Assembly: GCA_049306095.1 (NCBI GenBank)
Contig: JBAQPU010000060.1
Location: 1 to 64,000 of the forward strand
Direction: 5' to 3'
DNA: 64,000 nucleotides
DNA from: UBA2336 sp049306095
Lineage (GTDB): Bacteria; Bacteroidota; Bacteroidia; Cytophagales; Cyclobacteriaceae
This document shows, one piece after another, positions 17,367-26,231 of this stretch. The position numbers and the translations under genes are program-made. The notes under the pieces were generated by a model. It was not told where the DNA came from, made no database searches, and worked only from the letters and a program-made list of their open reading frames with translations. How positions within the stretch are numbered: the stretch's first letter is position 1; each line of letters starts with the position of its first letter.

Positions 17367-18008
17367 TCAATAACCTTGAATTATTTTTGATTCATGAATG
17401 AACACCCCCGCTTTATCTGATGTTGCTATGGCCACCATGGCACGGGCTACCCTGGCGGAATCAACAGCCTTATACTTTGCGGGAATTAAAAACCCGAAAA
17501 GTTTAAAGAAAACAGTAGCAGCACCCTCTCCCGCGCGCTCTTCTTCACGTTTACCCAGCAAAAGTGATGGCCTGAATATATGAACTGTTCGAAATCCAAC
17601 CTGGTCAATGGCTTCTTCCACTTCACCTTTTACCCTATTATAAAATATTGTTGAGTGTTTATCCGCACCTAAAGCAGATACCAGTAAATACTGTGTAGCT
17701 CCCATATTTTTTGTAAGGCGTGCCACTTCCACCGGATAGTCAAAATCAACTTTTCGAAAAGCCTCTTTGGTCTTGGCTATCCGGATAGTGGTACCGAGGC
17801 AACAAAAAACATCATCGGCCCTGAGTGAATTTCCATATTCCGATAACCTGTCAAAATCAACAACAAGGTTTTCAATCTTTTGGTTGGCTATATCCAGTGG
17901 CTTTCGTGTAAGGGTTATAATTTTACTATAATGTGAATCATTTAACAGCAACTGAAGCACTTGCTTTCCAATAAGTCCGGTAACACCAACAATTAACGCT
18001 GTTTTCAT
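17367..18008 (-). CDS. NAD(P)-binding Rossmann-fold protein, HTATIP2/YbjT-like
   Basis: 213 residues from the ATG at 18008 (MKTALIVG). The dinucleotide loop GVTGLIGKQV is at the N-terminus, then TLTRKPLD, DDVFCCLGTTI, and YLLVSALGADKHSTIFYNRVKGEVEEAI with the YxxxK-like YNRVK. This is the atypical short-chain dehydrogenase group that includes human HTATIP2/TIP30. The reaction is unknown. Its start codon overlaps the YkvA-like gene by 4 bp, so an upstream in-frame start at 18032 is rejected. Confidence 0.85.
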   Translation of the reverse strand: MKTALIVGVTGLIGKQVLQLLLNDSHYSKIITLTRKPLDIANQKIENLVVDFDRLSEYGNSLRADDVFCCLGTTIRIAKTKEAFRKVDFDYPVEVARLTKNMGATQYLLVSALGADKHSTIFYNRVKGEVEEAIDQVGFRTVHIFRPSLLLGKREEERAGEGAATVFFKLFGFLIPAKYKAVDSARVARAMVAIATSDKAGVFIHESKIIQGY

Positions 18009-18400
18009 GCCGCAGTCATTGATCTCTCCCATTCTAAAAATTTATCGACTTCCATATTGACTGAATTAAACACCCACACCAACACGCTAAAATCATCTGT
18101 TAGTCCAAGGAGTGGAATAAAATCCGGAATTAAATCCAGCGGGTTCAAAAAGTAAATGATGGCGGCCAAAATTGTTACCACTGTTTTCCAGGGTATAGAA
18201 TGGTATTTTCCTGAAGTATAGGCTTTTGAAATTCTGGAAAAAATATTCAAGGTTTCTTTTGCAGAGGCCAGTGAAACGTTGTTCCAGTTAACGGTCATCA
18301 TTTTATTGCTCAGCCTGCTTACCAACAATACGATTCTGCCTTTGTTACCCGAAAGGCGGGCAGCGGTGTTGAGGGCTCTATCGAAAAAAACATTCTTCAA
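18005..18400 (-). CDS. YkvA-like DUF1232 membrane protein
   Basis: 131 residues with the signature of DUF1232: WKTVVTILAAIIYFLNPLDLIPDFIPLLGLTDD, a hydrophobic stretch with the conserved NPLDLIPDFIP. Function unknown in the family. It overlaps both neighbours by 4 bp (ATGA junctions), so it is the middle gene of a three-gene operon. Confidence 0.88.
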   Translation of the reverse strand: MKNVFFDRALNTAARLSGNKGRIVLLVSRLSNKMMTVNWNNVSLASAKETLNIFSRISKAYTSGKYHSIPWKTVVTILAAIIYFLNPLDLIPDFIPLLGLTDDFSVLVWVFNSVNMEVDKFLEWERSMTAA

Positions 18401-18918
18401 AATGTTTGCTGAATCTCTAGTTTTAGCTGGCTCAGTGCATGCGCTACGGGATCAACCGGTTTGTTGATGTAGCGCTCAAATATTTTCTTGGACAAGTCAA
18501 GACTGGAGGATTCCGCGTTCATTTCGGAAGCCGCATCGTTAATTGTGAGCACCAGATCTTCTTTCGCATTTTTAATATTCTCCCATACAGCTTCTGTCAT
18601 GAAAATCTGCTGCGAAACATTGTGATTGAATTCATTGCGGATTTCGGCCAGCAACATCTGGTGAAACTCTTTTGAGGGGATAGGACCTGGGTTTAACCGA
18701 ATCAACATATTCTGCGGACTGATTCGCTCCAGAAACAAACACATTCTTTCATATGCCTGAATGCGAAGGGGAAGAACTGTTTCGATACTATGGCCTCGTA
18801 TTTCAAGTTTTTTAAGTTCAATTTCTTTCGCCAGGAAAGACCGCACCAGCAAATAAGCTGCATACAGCACCACCGAAGCTGGTATCAGAATCTTACCGAA
18901 TTCAATAATTGCATCCAT
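18397..18918 (-). CDS. Conserved membrane-anchored protein, unknown function
   Basis: 173 residues: one N-terminal span (about 5-28, FGKILIPASVVLYAAYLLV), then a soluble helical domain with RIQAYERMCLFLERISPQNM and LLAEIRNEFNHNVSQQIFM. The pattern looks like a conserved Bacteroidota family, but I cannot name it with certainty. It is the first gene of the operon with the YkvA-like and Rossmann-fold genes, and is divergent from the Fe-S carrier gene. Confidence 0.75.
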   Translation of the reverse strand: MDAIIEFGKILIPASVVLYAAYLLVRSFLAKEIELKKLEIRGHSIETVLPLRIQAYERMCLFLERISPQNMLIRLNPGPIPSKEFHQMLLAEIRNEFNHNVSQQIFMTEAVWENIKNAKEDLVLTINDAASEMNAESSSLDLSKKIFERYINKPVDPVAHALSQLKLEIQQTF

Positions 18919-18956
18919 AGGAATTAATAACGTTCTTTTTGTGTTTGAAATTTAAA

Positions 18957-18964
18957 TAATTTTG
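18957..18964 (+). promoter_or_regulatory. Bacteroidota -7 box (TAATTTTG)
   Basis: An exact match to TAnnTTTG, 9 bp before the ATG at 18974 and 24 bp before the ATG at 18989. The distance fits the second start better. Confidence 0.4.
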
Positions 18965-18973
18965 AGGCCTTAA

Positions 18974-19306
18974 ATGCAATCGGCAAAAATGTTTTCTGAC
19001 CTCCAGCCTGTTACTATTTCAGCGAAAGCAGCTGCAGAGATACGCAAGATCATGCAAACAAAGAATATTCCAGAGGGTTATTCGTTGCGCGTAGGTGTTC
19101 GGGGCGGAGGATGTGGCGGGGTAGCCCTGATTATTGGTTTTGATAAACAAAAGCCATCTGACCTGGCTTACACAATTGACGGCATTCCGGTGGTGGTTGA
19201 CAAAAAACATACGATGTATCTTATAGGGAAGGAAGTGGATTTTCATGAAGATGCCGATGCCCGTGGATTTATGTTTGTGGAACAAAACGTAAGTAGCAAG
19301 ACGTAA
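18974..19306 (+). CDS. HesB/IscA-family Fe-S carrier lacking the C-terminal CxC
   Basis: 110 residues of the A-type iron-sulfur carrier family. The first conserved Cys is seen in RVGVRGGGCGGVALIIGF, and VVVDKKHTMYLIGKEVDFHEDADARGFMF follows the family pattern. The usual C-terminal CGC that completes the metal site is absent; the protein ends EQNVSSKT, encoded in a 14-bp tandem repeat that also supplies the stop. It may be a variant form or an eroded gene. A start at ATG 18989 (MFSDLQP) is equally possible. It is convergent with folB. Confidence 0.82.
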   Translation: MQSAKMFSDLQPVTISAKAAAEIRKIMQTKNIPEGYSLRVGVRGGGCGGVALIIGFDKQKPSDLAYTIDGIPVVVDKKHTMYLIGKEVDFHEDADARGFMFVEQNVSSKT

Positions 19307-19328
19307 GTAGTAAGACTTACAAAGTCTT
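19289..19328. repeat. 14-bp tandem repeat followed by a hairpin
   Basis: Two copies of a 14-bp unit (19289-19302 and 19303-19316; one mismatch) span the stop codon of the Fe-S carrier gene. They run into a 7-bp inverted repeat (19312-19318 and 19322-19328, loop of 3) between convergent genes, which may serve as a weak terminator. Confidence 0.65.
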
Positions 19329-19353
19329 GTGTCTAAATACTTAAGGCTTAATT

Positions 19354-19719
19354 CTACCCCAGACGCTTCTTCGAAATACTCACAACCGCCTTTTTGCATT
19401 TACCGCCTATAGGCGGATTTATTTTTGAAATACTCAGCTCTACACTAATCACCGCTTGCAGTTGCTGAAGTACTTCCTGCATGATTTTTTCCGCCACCGT
19501 CTCCAACAACTTCGATGGTTTTTCCATTTCTGATTTCACAATTCGATAAAGGGCTTCATAGTCGACCGTACCAACAAGGGTGTCGCCTTTAGCGGCAACG
19601 GAGAAATCTGTTTCCACAGCAATGTCTACTTCAAACCAGTTGCCTGATTCCCGTTCGTGCGGATACACGCCATGGAAGGCATGAAATTCAAGACCTTCAA
19701 GCGCTATGCGTCCGTTCAT
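19354..19719 (-). CDS. folB: Dihydroneopterin aldolase
   Basis: Converts 7,8-dihydroneopterin to 6-hydroxymethyl-dihydropterin in folate synthesis. 121 residues, the normal size. Seen are LEGLEFHAFHGVYPHERESGNWFEVDI (tyrosine and glutamate of the active site), TVDYEALYRIV, LLETVAEKI and the C-terminal SISKINPPIGGKCKKAVVSI. Its start overlaps the stop of the DivIVA-domain gene by 4 bp, so the two are translated together. Confidence 0.93.
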   Translation of the reverse strand: MNGRIALEGLEFHAFHGVYPHERESGNWFEVDIAVETDFSVAAKGDTLVGTVDYEALYRIVKSEMEKPSKLLETVAEKIMQEVLQQLQAVISVELSISKINPPIGGKCKKAVVSISKKRLG

Positions 19720-20441
19720 CCAATCTCGTCAAAAAATGATTTGGTTGCTTTTCGCGAACTCACTTCCTCCATTACCGATTTGCTTACTTCCGCCTCAATT
19801 TCATCGCCTATTGAAGTAGTCGTGGCTTCTGGTTCTGGAGCGGAGTTAAACTCAACATTGGGAGAAATTGTTTTCTTGATTTCCTTGCGCGCCTGTGCCA
19901 CATGCTGGTCGGCATCAAAATTCTTTTGTGCACTTTTAATTCTCTCAACCCGTTCGATGGTGTCTTGTGAAATTCGCTTCAATTCCAGCAATAATTCATC
20001 GCGGGTATTCTCAAGCTTCTTGTAATTCTCTACCATCGCCTTTAGTCTGTCTTCCATCTCCACCAGCGTTTGTTTAGACTTCATTTCGGCTTCCTCAAGA
20101 TTGTTGCGCGCTTTTACTTTTGCTTCATTCAGAAGAGCCTCCGCTTTCAATTGCGACTCACGCATATTCAAATCGGCAGCCTGACGTGCCTGCTCAATCA
20201 CATTGGCGCCTGTGTCTTCTGCTGTTTTCAGCGTCTTATAAAGAGAACTCTCGACTTCGCGTAACTTCAATACCTCACGCTCACACGCTTCCAGTTTTAT
20301 GCGTAATTCCTTTCCTTCATCCAATACACGTTCCCACTCTTGCGACAGTGATTGCAAAAAAGCATTCACTTCATCAGAATTATAACCCCTGAAATTTTTC
20401 TCAAAGGCTTTCTGTCGGATTTCTAACGGTGTAATTTTCAT
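19716..20441 (-). CDS. DivIVA domain protein
   Basis: 241 residues. The N-terminal 60 residues match the DivIVA/GpsB membrane-binding domain (MKITPLEIRQKAFEKNFRGY then NSDEVNAFLQSLSQEWERV), followed by a long coiled coil (about 45-175) and a disordered acidic tail. In Gram-positives DivIVA marks curved membrane and recruits division or growth proteins; its role in Bacteroidota is not established. The 4-bp overlap with folB indicates an operon with folate synthesis, with no obvious functional link. Confidence 0.88.
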   Translation of the reverse strand: MKITPLEIRQKAFEKNFRGYNSDEVNAFLQSLSQEWERVLDEGKELRIKLEACEREVLKLREVESSLYKTLKTAEDTGANVIEQARQAADLNMRESQLKAEALLNEAKVKARNNLEEAEMKSKQTLVEMEDRLKAMVENYKKLENTRDELLLELKRISQDTIERVERIKSAQKNFDADQHVAQARKEIKKTISPNVEFNSAPEPEATTTSIGDEIEAEVSKSVMEEVSSRKATKSFFDEIG

Positions 20442-20479
20442 TGCGGTAATAGTTTAGTTTAAAAAATAGACCGGTGAAC

Positions 20480-21394
20480 TCACCTGTCTTCAAAATTAAA
20501 AATCAAATCCCAGGCCGAAATCGTGCGATCGTCACTCGCACTTAACAGGTGTGTTGTCCATAAAAGTTTATTGACTGAGGTGCCGTGTCCCGCGTGGCGG
20601 GCCCTGTCAATCACCTTCAACAGTTTCAACTCTTCTAAGTCCCACACCTTGATGGACTTATCCATGCTACAAGTTACGAAATGTTTGCCATCCGGGCTAA
20701 ATTCAATATGATTTATTGCATACATATGAGCTACAATCTCTGTAACAGGCAAATATCCTGCCTGGACACCCCATACTTTTAGTCGTGCATCACGCGACCC
20801 GCTCATCAATACATTACCATCAGGTGAGTACCGCACTGTAAATACAGAATTCCCGTGTGCTTTCCACTCCTGTTTCAATTGCAAGGTGTCCACATCAAAT
20901 ATTCGTATAAAGTGATCGCTGTAGCCAACGGCCAACTCTCCTCGTTCGGCATGGATGGCCATGGTTCGGGCATTCTTGTCGGTGTGTTTAACCTTCTGAA
21001 TAACCAAAAGTTTTTCATAATCTACCGATGTCACCATGCCGTCTCCAGATGCAACAAACACTTTGCTACCCAGCGACTGAATATCAAAGATGGCTGCTTT
21101 CGTAAAGTGTAACGACCCGGTTTCTCTTTTATTCTGTGCATCCAGTACATGAATGCCGTCATAATTATGGCCGGCCAGTAACACCTGCGATTGAAGATGG
21201 TGGAGCGCGTAAACGGAATTCGGGAGTTTGGCAATTAACTCACCATTTTCCGGGTTCGGAACATTCCACTTAACAATCATTCCATCGCCCGCACCGCTAT
21301 AAAAAGTATTTGGGTTATCCGATGCCTGAAGGGCATAAACGCTGCTCCGGTGGCCTGAAAAAGTATGTAGCTTTTGTACGGTAACCTTCTGCAT
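20480..21394 (-). CDS. WD40 repeat protein
   Basis: 304 residues forming about seven WD40 blades: TFSGHRSSVYALQASD at the start, KAHGNSVFTVRYSPDGNVLMSGSRDARLKVWG in the middle and INHIEFSPDGKHFVTCSMDKSIKVWDL and LLSASDDRTISAWDL near the end. There is no signal peptide, so it is a cytoplasmic beta-propeller, probably a scaffold. No catalytic residues are expected. Its partners are unknown. It stands 38 bp downstream of the DivIVA start on the same strand. Confidence 0.88.
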   Translation of the reverse strand: MQKVTVQKLHTFSGHRSSVYALQASDNPNTFYSGAGDGMIVKWNVPNPENGELIAKLPNSVYALHHLQSQVLLAGHNYDGIHVLDAQNKRETGSLHFTKAAIFDIQSLGSKVFVASGDGMVTSVDYEKLLVIQKVKHTDKNARTMAIHAERGELAVGYSDHFIRIFDVDTLQLKQEWKAHGNSVFTVRYSPDGNVLMSGSRDARLKVWGVQAGYLPVTEIVAHMYAINHIEFSPDGKHFVTCSMDKSIKVWDLEELKLLKVIDRARHAGHGTSVNKLLWTTHLLSASDDRTISAWDLIFNFEDR

Positions 21395-21515
21395 GTATTC
21401 GAAAATAATCTGGTCGTCTAACCGCTGTAAGCGAAATTTAGGTTGGTCTGACGACTCAGGCTTTAAGAATTTTTAACTGATATTTACAAAATTGAAACTT
21501 AAACTTGGATAATCA

Positions 21516-22142
21516 ATGCCTCTTGAAAAATTAGAGAATGAAGGAAATGTTCGTGCCTGGGGCATTTGGCGAATGGAGGAGGATGAGGAGACCTTATTGA
21601 ACATGGTTCAGGAATACGAATCGATCCCAGAAACAATTACACATCCTGAAAAAAGACTTGAGTTTATTGCCGGACGGGTGCTTGCCCGCAACCTGCTGGA
21701 GGCGCTGGGTAAACCTTTCCGGGGTGTTACAAAAGATATCTTTGGCAAGCCTTTCTTTAAGCAGAACACGTTTCAGCTTTCGCTCAGTCACTCCTACCCA
21801 TATGTTGCTGCCCTTACCGATTCCCGAAAATCGGTTGGTATTGACCTGGAACAAATCAAGGAGAAGTTGCTGAAAATCGGGCCTCGTGTATTGCACACCT
21901 CTGAATTTAAAGATGCCGGAACTGACGAGGTAAAGCATTGCATTTATTGGTGCGCGAAGGAAGCCCTGATCAAAATTTACGGAAAGAAAGACCTTGTATT
22001 TGCCGAGCACCTGCTGGTGGCGCCCTTTAAACGCGAAGATGCCGGGCACCTTGCCGGAAAGATCATCATCAACAAGACCGAAACGATGGTACCATTGCAG
22101 TATTTTGTTTTCGGTAGCTTTGTGGTTGTATTTAATACCTGA
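21516..22142 (+). CDS. 4'-phosphopantetheinyl transferase
   Basis: Attaches phosphopantetheine from CoA to carrier proteins. 208 residues of the Sfp/Gsp-like superfamily: SLSHSYPYVAAL supplies the CoA-binding His, VGIDLEQIKEK the magnesium-binding Asp and Glu, and YWCAKEALIKIYG the WxxKEA motif. It may serve acyl carrier protein or a carrier in a polyketide or peptide pathway outside the window. It is followed 3 bp later by a thioredoxin-like gene. Confidence 0.88.
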   Translation: MPLEKLENEGNVRAWGIWRMEEDEETLLNMVQEYESIPETITHPEKRLEFIAGRVLARNLLEALGKPFRGVTKDIFGKPFFKQNTFQLSLSHSYPYVAALTDSRKSVGIDLEQIKEKLLKIGPRVLHTSEFKDAGTDEVKHCIYWCAKEALIKIYGKKDLVFAEHLLVAPFKREDAGHLAGKIIINKTETMVPLQYFVFGSFVVVFNT

Positions 22143-22145
22143 CTT

Positions 22146-22697
22146 ATGAGATGGTTCATTTTGCTTTTACTGCTCTCACCCGTTACCGGTATGGCGCAGG
22201 TTGTTCAAAATTTTTCACTGACCAATGTCACCACCGGCCAATATATGGCCCTTACTGATTTCTCCTCCCGGGCAGGCATTGCTATCATTTTCACGAGTAC
22301 CGATTGTCCGTATGACGATTATTATTTGAAACGTGTTCAGGCTTTGGCAGACGCTACCAAATCGACCATTGCGTTTCTTCTGATTAACTCCAACTCAGAT
22401 GAATCCATGGATCCGATGAAAAAATATATCGATCATCACGGAATTACCATTCCTTACCTGTGGGATATTGAACAAAAAGCAATGACGGCATTAGGGGCGC
22501 ATAAAAGTCCGGAATGCTTTCTGTTGCGTTCATCCGGTGGAAAATTTACAGTTGTCTACAAGGGTGCCATTGATGATAATCCGCAAACTGCCGATGCCGT
22601 TAAAAGAAACTACCTGAAGGATGCGATTGAAAACCTGTTGGCTAAAGTAAAAATTGAAAAGCCGGAAGTGAGACCGGTGGGGTGCAGTATTCGGTAG
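22146..22697 (+). CDS. Exported thioredoxin-fold protein (redoxin-like)
   Basis: 183 residues with a signal peptide (MRWFILLLLLSPVTGMAQ). The remaining domain has the thioredoxin fold seen in AhpC/TlpA-like proteins: QNFSLTNVTTGQYMALTDFS, then a redox-active Cys in IIFTSTDCPYDDYY, a C-P-Y rather than CxxC centre. The cis-Pro region HKSPECFLL and the stretch GAIDDNP follow. A single active Cys suggests peroxidase- or isomerase-like chemistry, but this is inference. It begins 3 bp after the phosphopantetheinyl transferase gene. Confidence 0.8.
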   Translation: MRWFILLLLLSPVTGMAQVVQNFSLTNVTTGQYMALTDFSSRAGIAIIFTSTDCPYDDYYLKRVQALADATKSTIAFLLINSNSDESMDPMKKYIDHHGITIPYLWDIEQKAMTALGAHKSPECFLLRSSGGKFTVVYKGAIDDNPQTADAVKRNYLKDAIENLLAKVKIEKPEVRPVGCSIR

Positions 22698-22734
22698 CTG
22701 ATTTCTAACTCACCAAAAGTACACTTCAAAAAAA

Positions 22735-23586
22735 TCAAACACCCAGGTCGGCACCATCGGCAATTAACAGTAAAAGCTCCTTTACCTCCTCAGCCTTTTC
22801 ATGCTCACCCATTTTATCGAACGACATAATCAGGTTACGGAAAACCCTGCGCACAATCTCCAGGCTTGAGCATGGCTGAAAGAAAGAATCTTGCGGAGTT
22901 AAGCGTAATTCGTGGATGTAATTTTCAATATCCTGCTTCGAAAAGATCAATCCTTTATTAAAGGCATTTACATAGAATTGCGTCTTTTCATCCTTATAGG
23001 TAACAATAAATAAATTGGGGAGGTTAACCCCATGCACCGGCATTTTTAGTTTTTGTGCCACCAGCAAATAAATGACGCAAAGTGTGATGGGGTTTCCCTT
23101 TCGGGTTTCCAGCACCACGTTTATCATGGAGTTACCCGGAGAGTGAAAATTTTTTGTATTCGCCCCAAATTTCAGCTTATTGAACAGTACGCCATTCAGC
23201 ACTTTTATCTGATCGAAGGGATATAAATCCGGCTTAAACTCAAGCCAGGCTTCATAGTAAATCTGCTCCAGCTCCTGTTTTAATTTTTCAATTTCAAGAT
23301 CAGGATATTGATAGGTGGCAATCAACCACAGACCGCTGAGTAAATCCTGTTCGGGTGTGTTATACCACTCCTGAATTCTGGATTTTAATAACTCATATTG
23401 AAGGTTATGAATGAGCTCTTCAATTCTGCGTTGCACCATCGGGTTGAAATTATTTTCCCATTCCTGTTCCAGGTATGGAATAACTTCCTTTCCCAACGAA
23501 CGAATCTTATCAACCACTTGCGTAACGATCTGATCGTCCTGGTCATCCAGAAGCGAAACAAGTGCCTTGAGTTCTTTATCGTTCAT
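22735..23586 (-). CDS. SirB1-like transglutaminase-fold protein
   Basis: 283 residues matching the SirB1 N-terminal (Transglut_core2) family. An N-terminal helical HEAT-like part (1-80) precedes the core with GNPITLCVIYLLVAQKLKMPVHGVNLP (conserved Cys) and FIVTYKDEKTQFYVNAFNKG, plus a C-terminal TPR-like segment (VRRVFRNLIMSF to AEEVKELLL). Catalysis has not been shown in this family. It begins 11 bp after the carboxylase gene on the same strand. Confidence 0.82.
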   Translation of the reverse strand: MNDKELKALVSLLDDQDDQIVTQVVDKIRSLGKEVIPYLEQEWENNFNPMVQRRIEELIHNLQYELLKSRIQEWYNTPEQDLLSGLWLIATYQYPDLEIEKLKQELEQIYYEAWLEFKPDLYPFDQIKVLNGVLFNKLKFGANTKNFHSPGNSMINVVLETRKGNPITLCVIYLLVAQKLKMPVHGVNLPNLFIVTYKDEKTQFYVNAFNKGLIFSKQDIENYIHELRLTPQDSFFQPCSSLEIVRRVFRNLIMSFDKMGEHEKAEEVKELLLLIADGADLGV

Positions 23587-23597
23587 CCTTATTGGTC

Positions 23598-25232
23598 CTA
23601 TGTTTGAATCACCCCCACATTAAACTTCGCTACAGGCGCCTGGTTGGCGGCTTCAATTCCCATTGAAATAACTTTACGCGTTTCAACCGGATCAATAACC
23701 CCATCGACCCACAACCGCGCGGCTGCATAGTATGGGCTTAACTGATCGTTATAACGATCGGTGATTTCTTTCAACAGGGCATTTTCTTCTTCTTTACTGA
23801 TTTCCTTTCCTTGCGATTTCAGTGAAGCCACCCGAATCTGCAACAAGGTTTTAGCGGCTGAAGCCCCGCTCATTACTGCAATTTGTGCTGACGGCCAGGC
23901 ATAGATTAATCGTGGGTCATACGCTTTACCACACATGGCATAATTACCGGCACCATACGAGTTACCCATAATGAACGTAAACTTAGGAACCGTAGAATTC
24001 GCCATGGCATTTACCATTTTGGCGCCATCTTTAATGATTCCTCCGTGCTCTGCTTTGCTTCCTACCATAAATCCGCTCACATCCTGTAAAAAAATCAAGG
24101 GAATTTTTCGTTGATTACAATTCATAATAAAGCGAGCGGCTTTATCGGCCGAGTCGGAGTAGATGACCCCGCCCATCTGCATTTCTCCCTTTTTTGTTTT
24201 TACAACTTTGCGCTGATTGGCAACAATCCCAACAGCCCAGCCATCGATGCGCGCTGTACCACAAAGAATGGTTTTCCCATACAAATCCTTGTACTCATCA
24301 AAGGCAGAGTCATCGACCAGGCACTTAATAATTTCCAGGGTATCATAAGGCTTCGTACGGTCGCTGGGCAGTAATCCGTAAATTTCTTTTGGTTCTTGCC
24401 TGGGGGGCAAAGCTTTGATGCGATCGAACCCTGCTTTTTCGTTATGCCCGATTTTGTTGAAGATCGACCGGATGTAATCCAGGCAAGCCTCATCATTCGG
24501 GAATTTATTATCGGTTACCCCCGATATCTCGCAATGCGTGGTTGCACCGCCCAGGGTTTCGTTATCAATATCTTCACCAATGGCTGCCTTTACCAGGTAC
24601 GATCCCGCTAAAAAAATTGATCCTGTTTTATCAACAATCATCGCCTCGTCAGACATGATTGGCAAGTAAGCCCCACCCGCAACACAACTGCCCATGATGG
24701 CGGCAATCTGCACAATGCCCATCGATGACATTTTTGCGTTGTTCCTGAACTGTCTTCCGAAATGTTCTTTATCAGGAAAGATTTCATCCTGCATTGGAAG
24801 AAATACACCAGCGCTGTCGACCAGATAAACAACGGGCAGTTGATTTTCCATAGCAATCTCCTGCGCACGAAGATTCTTCTTGGCCGTAATAGGAAACCAG
24901 GCTCCTGCCTTCACGGTGGCATCATTGGCAACAATCATACACGGGCGGCCATGGATGTACCCAATGCCTGTTACCACTCCGGCCGAAGGGCACCCACCCA
25001 CTTCCTTGTACATATTTTTGCCGGCAAAAAGGCCAACCTCTAAAAACTCGGATCCCTTGTCGGTTAAGTATTGAATGCGTTCGCGTGCTGTTAATTTCCC
25101 TTTCTGATGCTGCTCGGAAATTTTCTTCTCACCTCCGCCTAATTTGGTAGTCGTGGCTTTCACATGAAGCTGGTGCAGCAGGTGCTTGTACTGATCTTCG
25201 TTTTTATTGAATTCCAGATCCTTCCCGGACAT
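23598..25232 (-). CDS. Acyl-CoA carboxylase beta subunit, methylcrotonyl-CoA type
   Basis: A 544-residue carboxyltransferase subunit of a biotin-dependent acyl-CoA carboxylase. N- and C-terminal crotonase-like halves carry GAWFPITAKKNLRAQEIA, LVDSAGVFLPMQDEIFPD, MGSCVAGGAYLPIMSDE and FIMGNSYGAGNYAMCG. The stretches GSIFLAGSYLVKAAIGE and SAGVFLPMQ are typical of the methylcrotonyl/geranyl-CoA group in leucine or isoprenoid breakdown. The biotin-bearing alpha subunit is not in the neighbourhood. It stands upstream of the SirB1-like gene and downstream of mlaD on the minus strand. Confidence 0.87.
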   Translation of the reverse strand: MSGKDLEFNKNEDQYKHLLHQLHVKATTTKLGGGEKKISEQHQKGKLTARERIQYLTDKGSEFLEVGLFAGKNMYKEVGGCPSAGVVTGIGYIHGRPCMIVANDATVKAGAWFPITAKKNLRAQEIAMENQLPVVYLVDSAGVFLPMQDEIFPDKEHFGRQFRNNAKMSSMGIVQIAAIMGSCVAGGAYLPIMSDEAMIVDKTGSIFLAGSYLVKAAIGEDIDNETLGGATTHCEISGVTDNKFPNDEACLDYIRSIFNKIGHNEKAGFDRIKALPPRQEPKEIYGLLPSDRTKPYDTLEIIKCLVDDSAFDEYKDLYGKTILCGTARIDGWAVGIVANQRKVVKTKKGEMQMGGVIYSDSADKAARFIMNCNQRKIPLIFLQDVSGFMVGSKAEHGGIIKDGAKMVNAMANSTVPKFTFIMGNSYGAGNYAMCGKAYDPRLIYAWPSAQIAVMSGASAAKTLLQIRVASLKSQGKEISKEEENALLKEITDRYNDQLSPYYAAARLWVDGVIDPVETRKVISMGIEAANQAPVAKFNVGVIQT

Positions 25233-25256
25233 GGTGTATGAGATTAAAGGTTCGCT

Positions 25257-26207
25257 CTACTTCTTATTCTTCTCGTCTTTCTGCTTTTCCAGATCGCGCT
25301 GAATTTTATTTCTTGATTTACCAAGTGGCGCCAGGAAATGCTTCGGGTTTTCGTTCAGGTGACTGGCCAGTGTATCGAGGGTAAGCAATAACCGGTTCAG
25401 GTTCACATACAAGGTATCTTCTGTCATGAGCTTGCTCATGGTATTATCGCCTTTGCCCATTTTGGAAAGCGTTTCGTTTAGTTTAGAAAGCGCCTCTTGT
25501 GCCCGCAACAAGGTCCGGTTAATTTCGATTGACTTCAATGAATCGGAAAATGTTTTCAGGTTTGCCAGCGAAGGTTGCAAATGGTTAAGCGTTCGGTTCA
25601 CATTGGCAGTAACCGACCCTATATTATAGGTGAGAGAATCAATCTTACTGTTGGTATTGGCTAATGTTCGGTTTAATAATTTTGGCGTGGCTTTAAAATC
25701 ATTAAAAATTTCATCGAGTTTCTCTGAGTTGCTTCCCAGGTTATCGAGTATTTTATTCAGCTTGCGCAAGGTGGTTTGCAAATCAGCTACCGGTTCAGAT
25801 AAGAAATCGGTTATTCCTTTTGCAACATCCGAATGGAGGGTATCCCGCGGCTTTAACGGGTTTTCAATACTGCCGACATCCAGTTGAATAAACTTGGTTC
25901 CTAAAATATCGCCATTAAGAAACGCCACAGTTGAATCGCCCAGCACAACATCAGAGTTAATCTCCATTTCAACCACAATGCTGTTTTTCTTCTGGTTGAA
26001 TTGAATGGCACTTACCCGACCTACCGAATAACCGTTGATGTACACCAGGTTAGAGGGCATGAGCTTATCCACATTGTGGTAAACCGCATAGTATTTTTTT
26101 GTGGAGGAGAAGAAGTCGATGCCCTTTAAGTAATTAAAACCCACATAGAGTAACACCAATGACACGACCATAAACAGGCCGACTTTTACTTCTTTGGATA
26201 TATTCAT
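25257..26207 (-). CDS. MlaD family protein (MCE domain)
   Basis: 316 residues: an N-terminal anchor (about 10-28, VGLFMVVSLVLLYVGF) and one MCE domain (YYAVYHNVDKLMPSNLVYINGYSVGRV through LNGDILGTKFIQLDVG). A long helical coiled-coil tail and a Lys/Glu-rich end follow. MlaD-type proteins form rings that shuttle phospholipids between the inner and outer membranes. The permease and ATPase partners are not in this window. It sits 24 bp downstream of the amidase gene. Confidence 0.88.
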   Translation of the reverse strand: MNISKEVKVGLFMVVSLVLLYVGFNYLKGIDFFSSTKKYYAVYHNVDKLMPSNLVYINGYSVGRVSAIQFNQKKNSIVVEMEINSDVVLGDSTVAFLNGDILGTKFIQLDVGSIENPLKPRDTLHSDVAKGITDFLSEPVADLQTTLRKLNKILDNLGSNSEKLDEIFNDFKATPKLLNRTLANTNSKIDSLTYNIGSVTANVNRTLNHLQPSLANLKTFSDSLKSIEINRTLLRAQEALSKLNETLSKMGKGDNTMSKLMTEDTLYVNLNRLLLTLDTLASHLNENPKHFLAPLGKSRNKIQRDLEKQKDEKNKK

Positions 26208-26231
26208 GAGGTTTTCTTAAAAATTGAAGTG

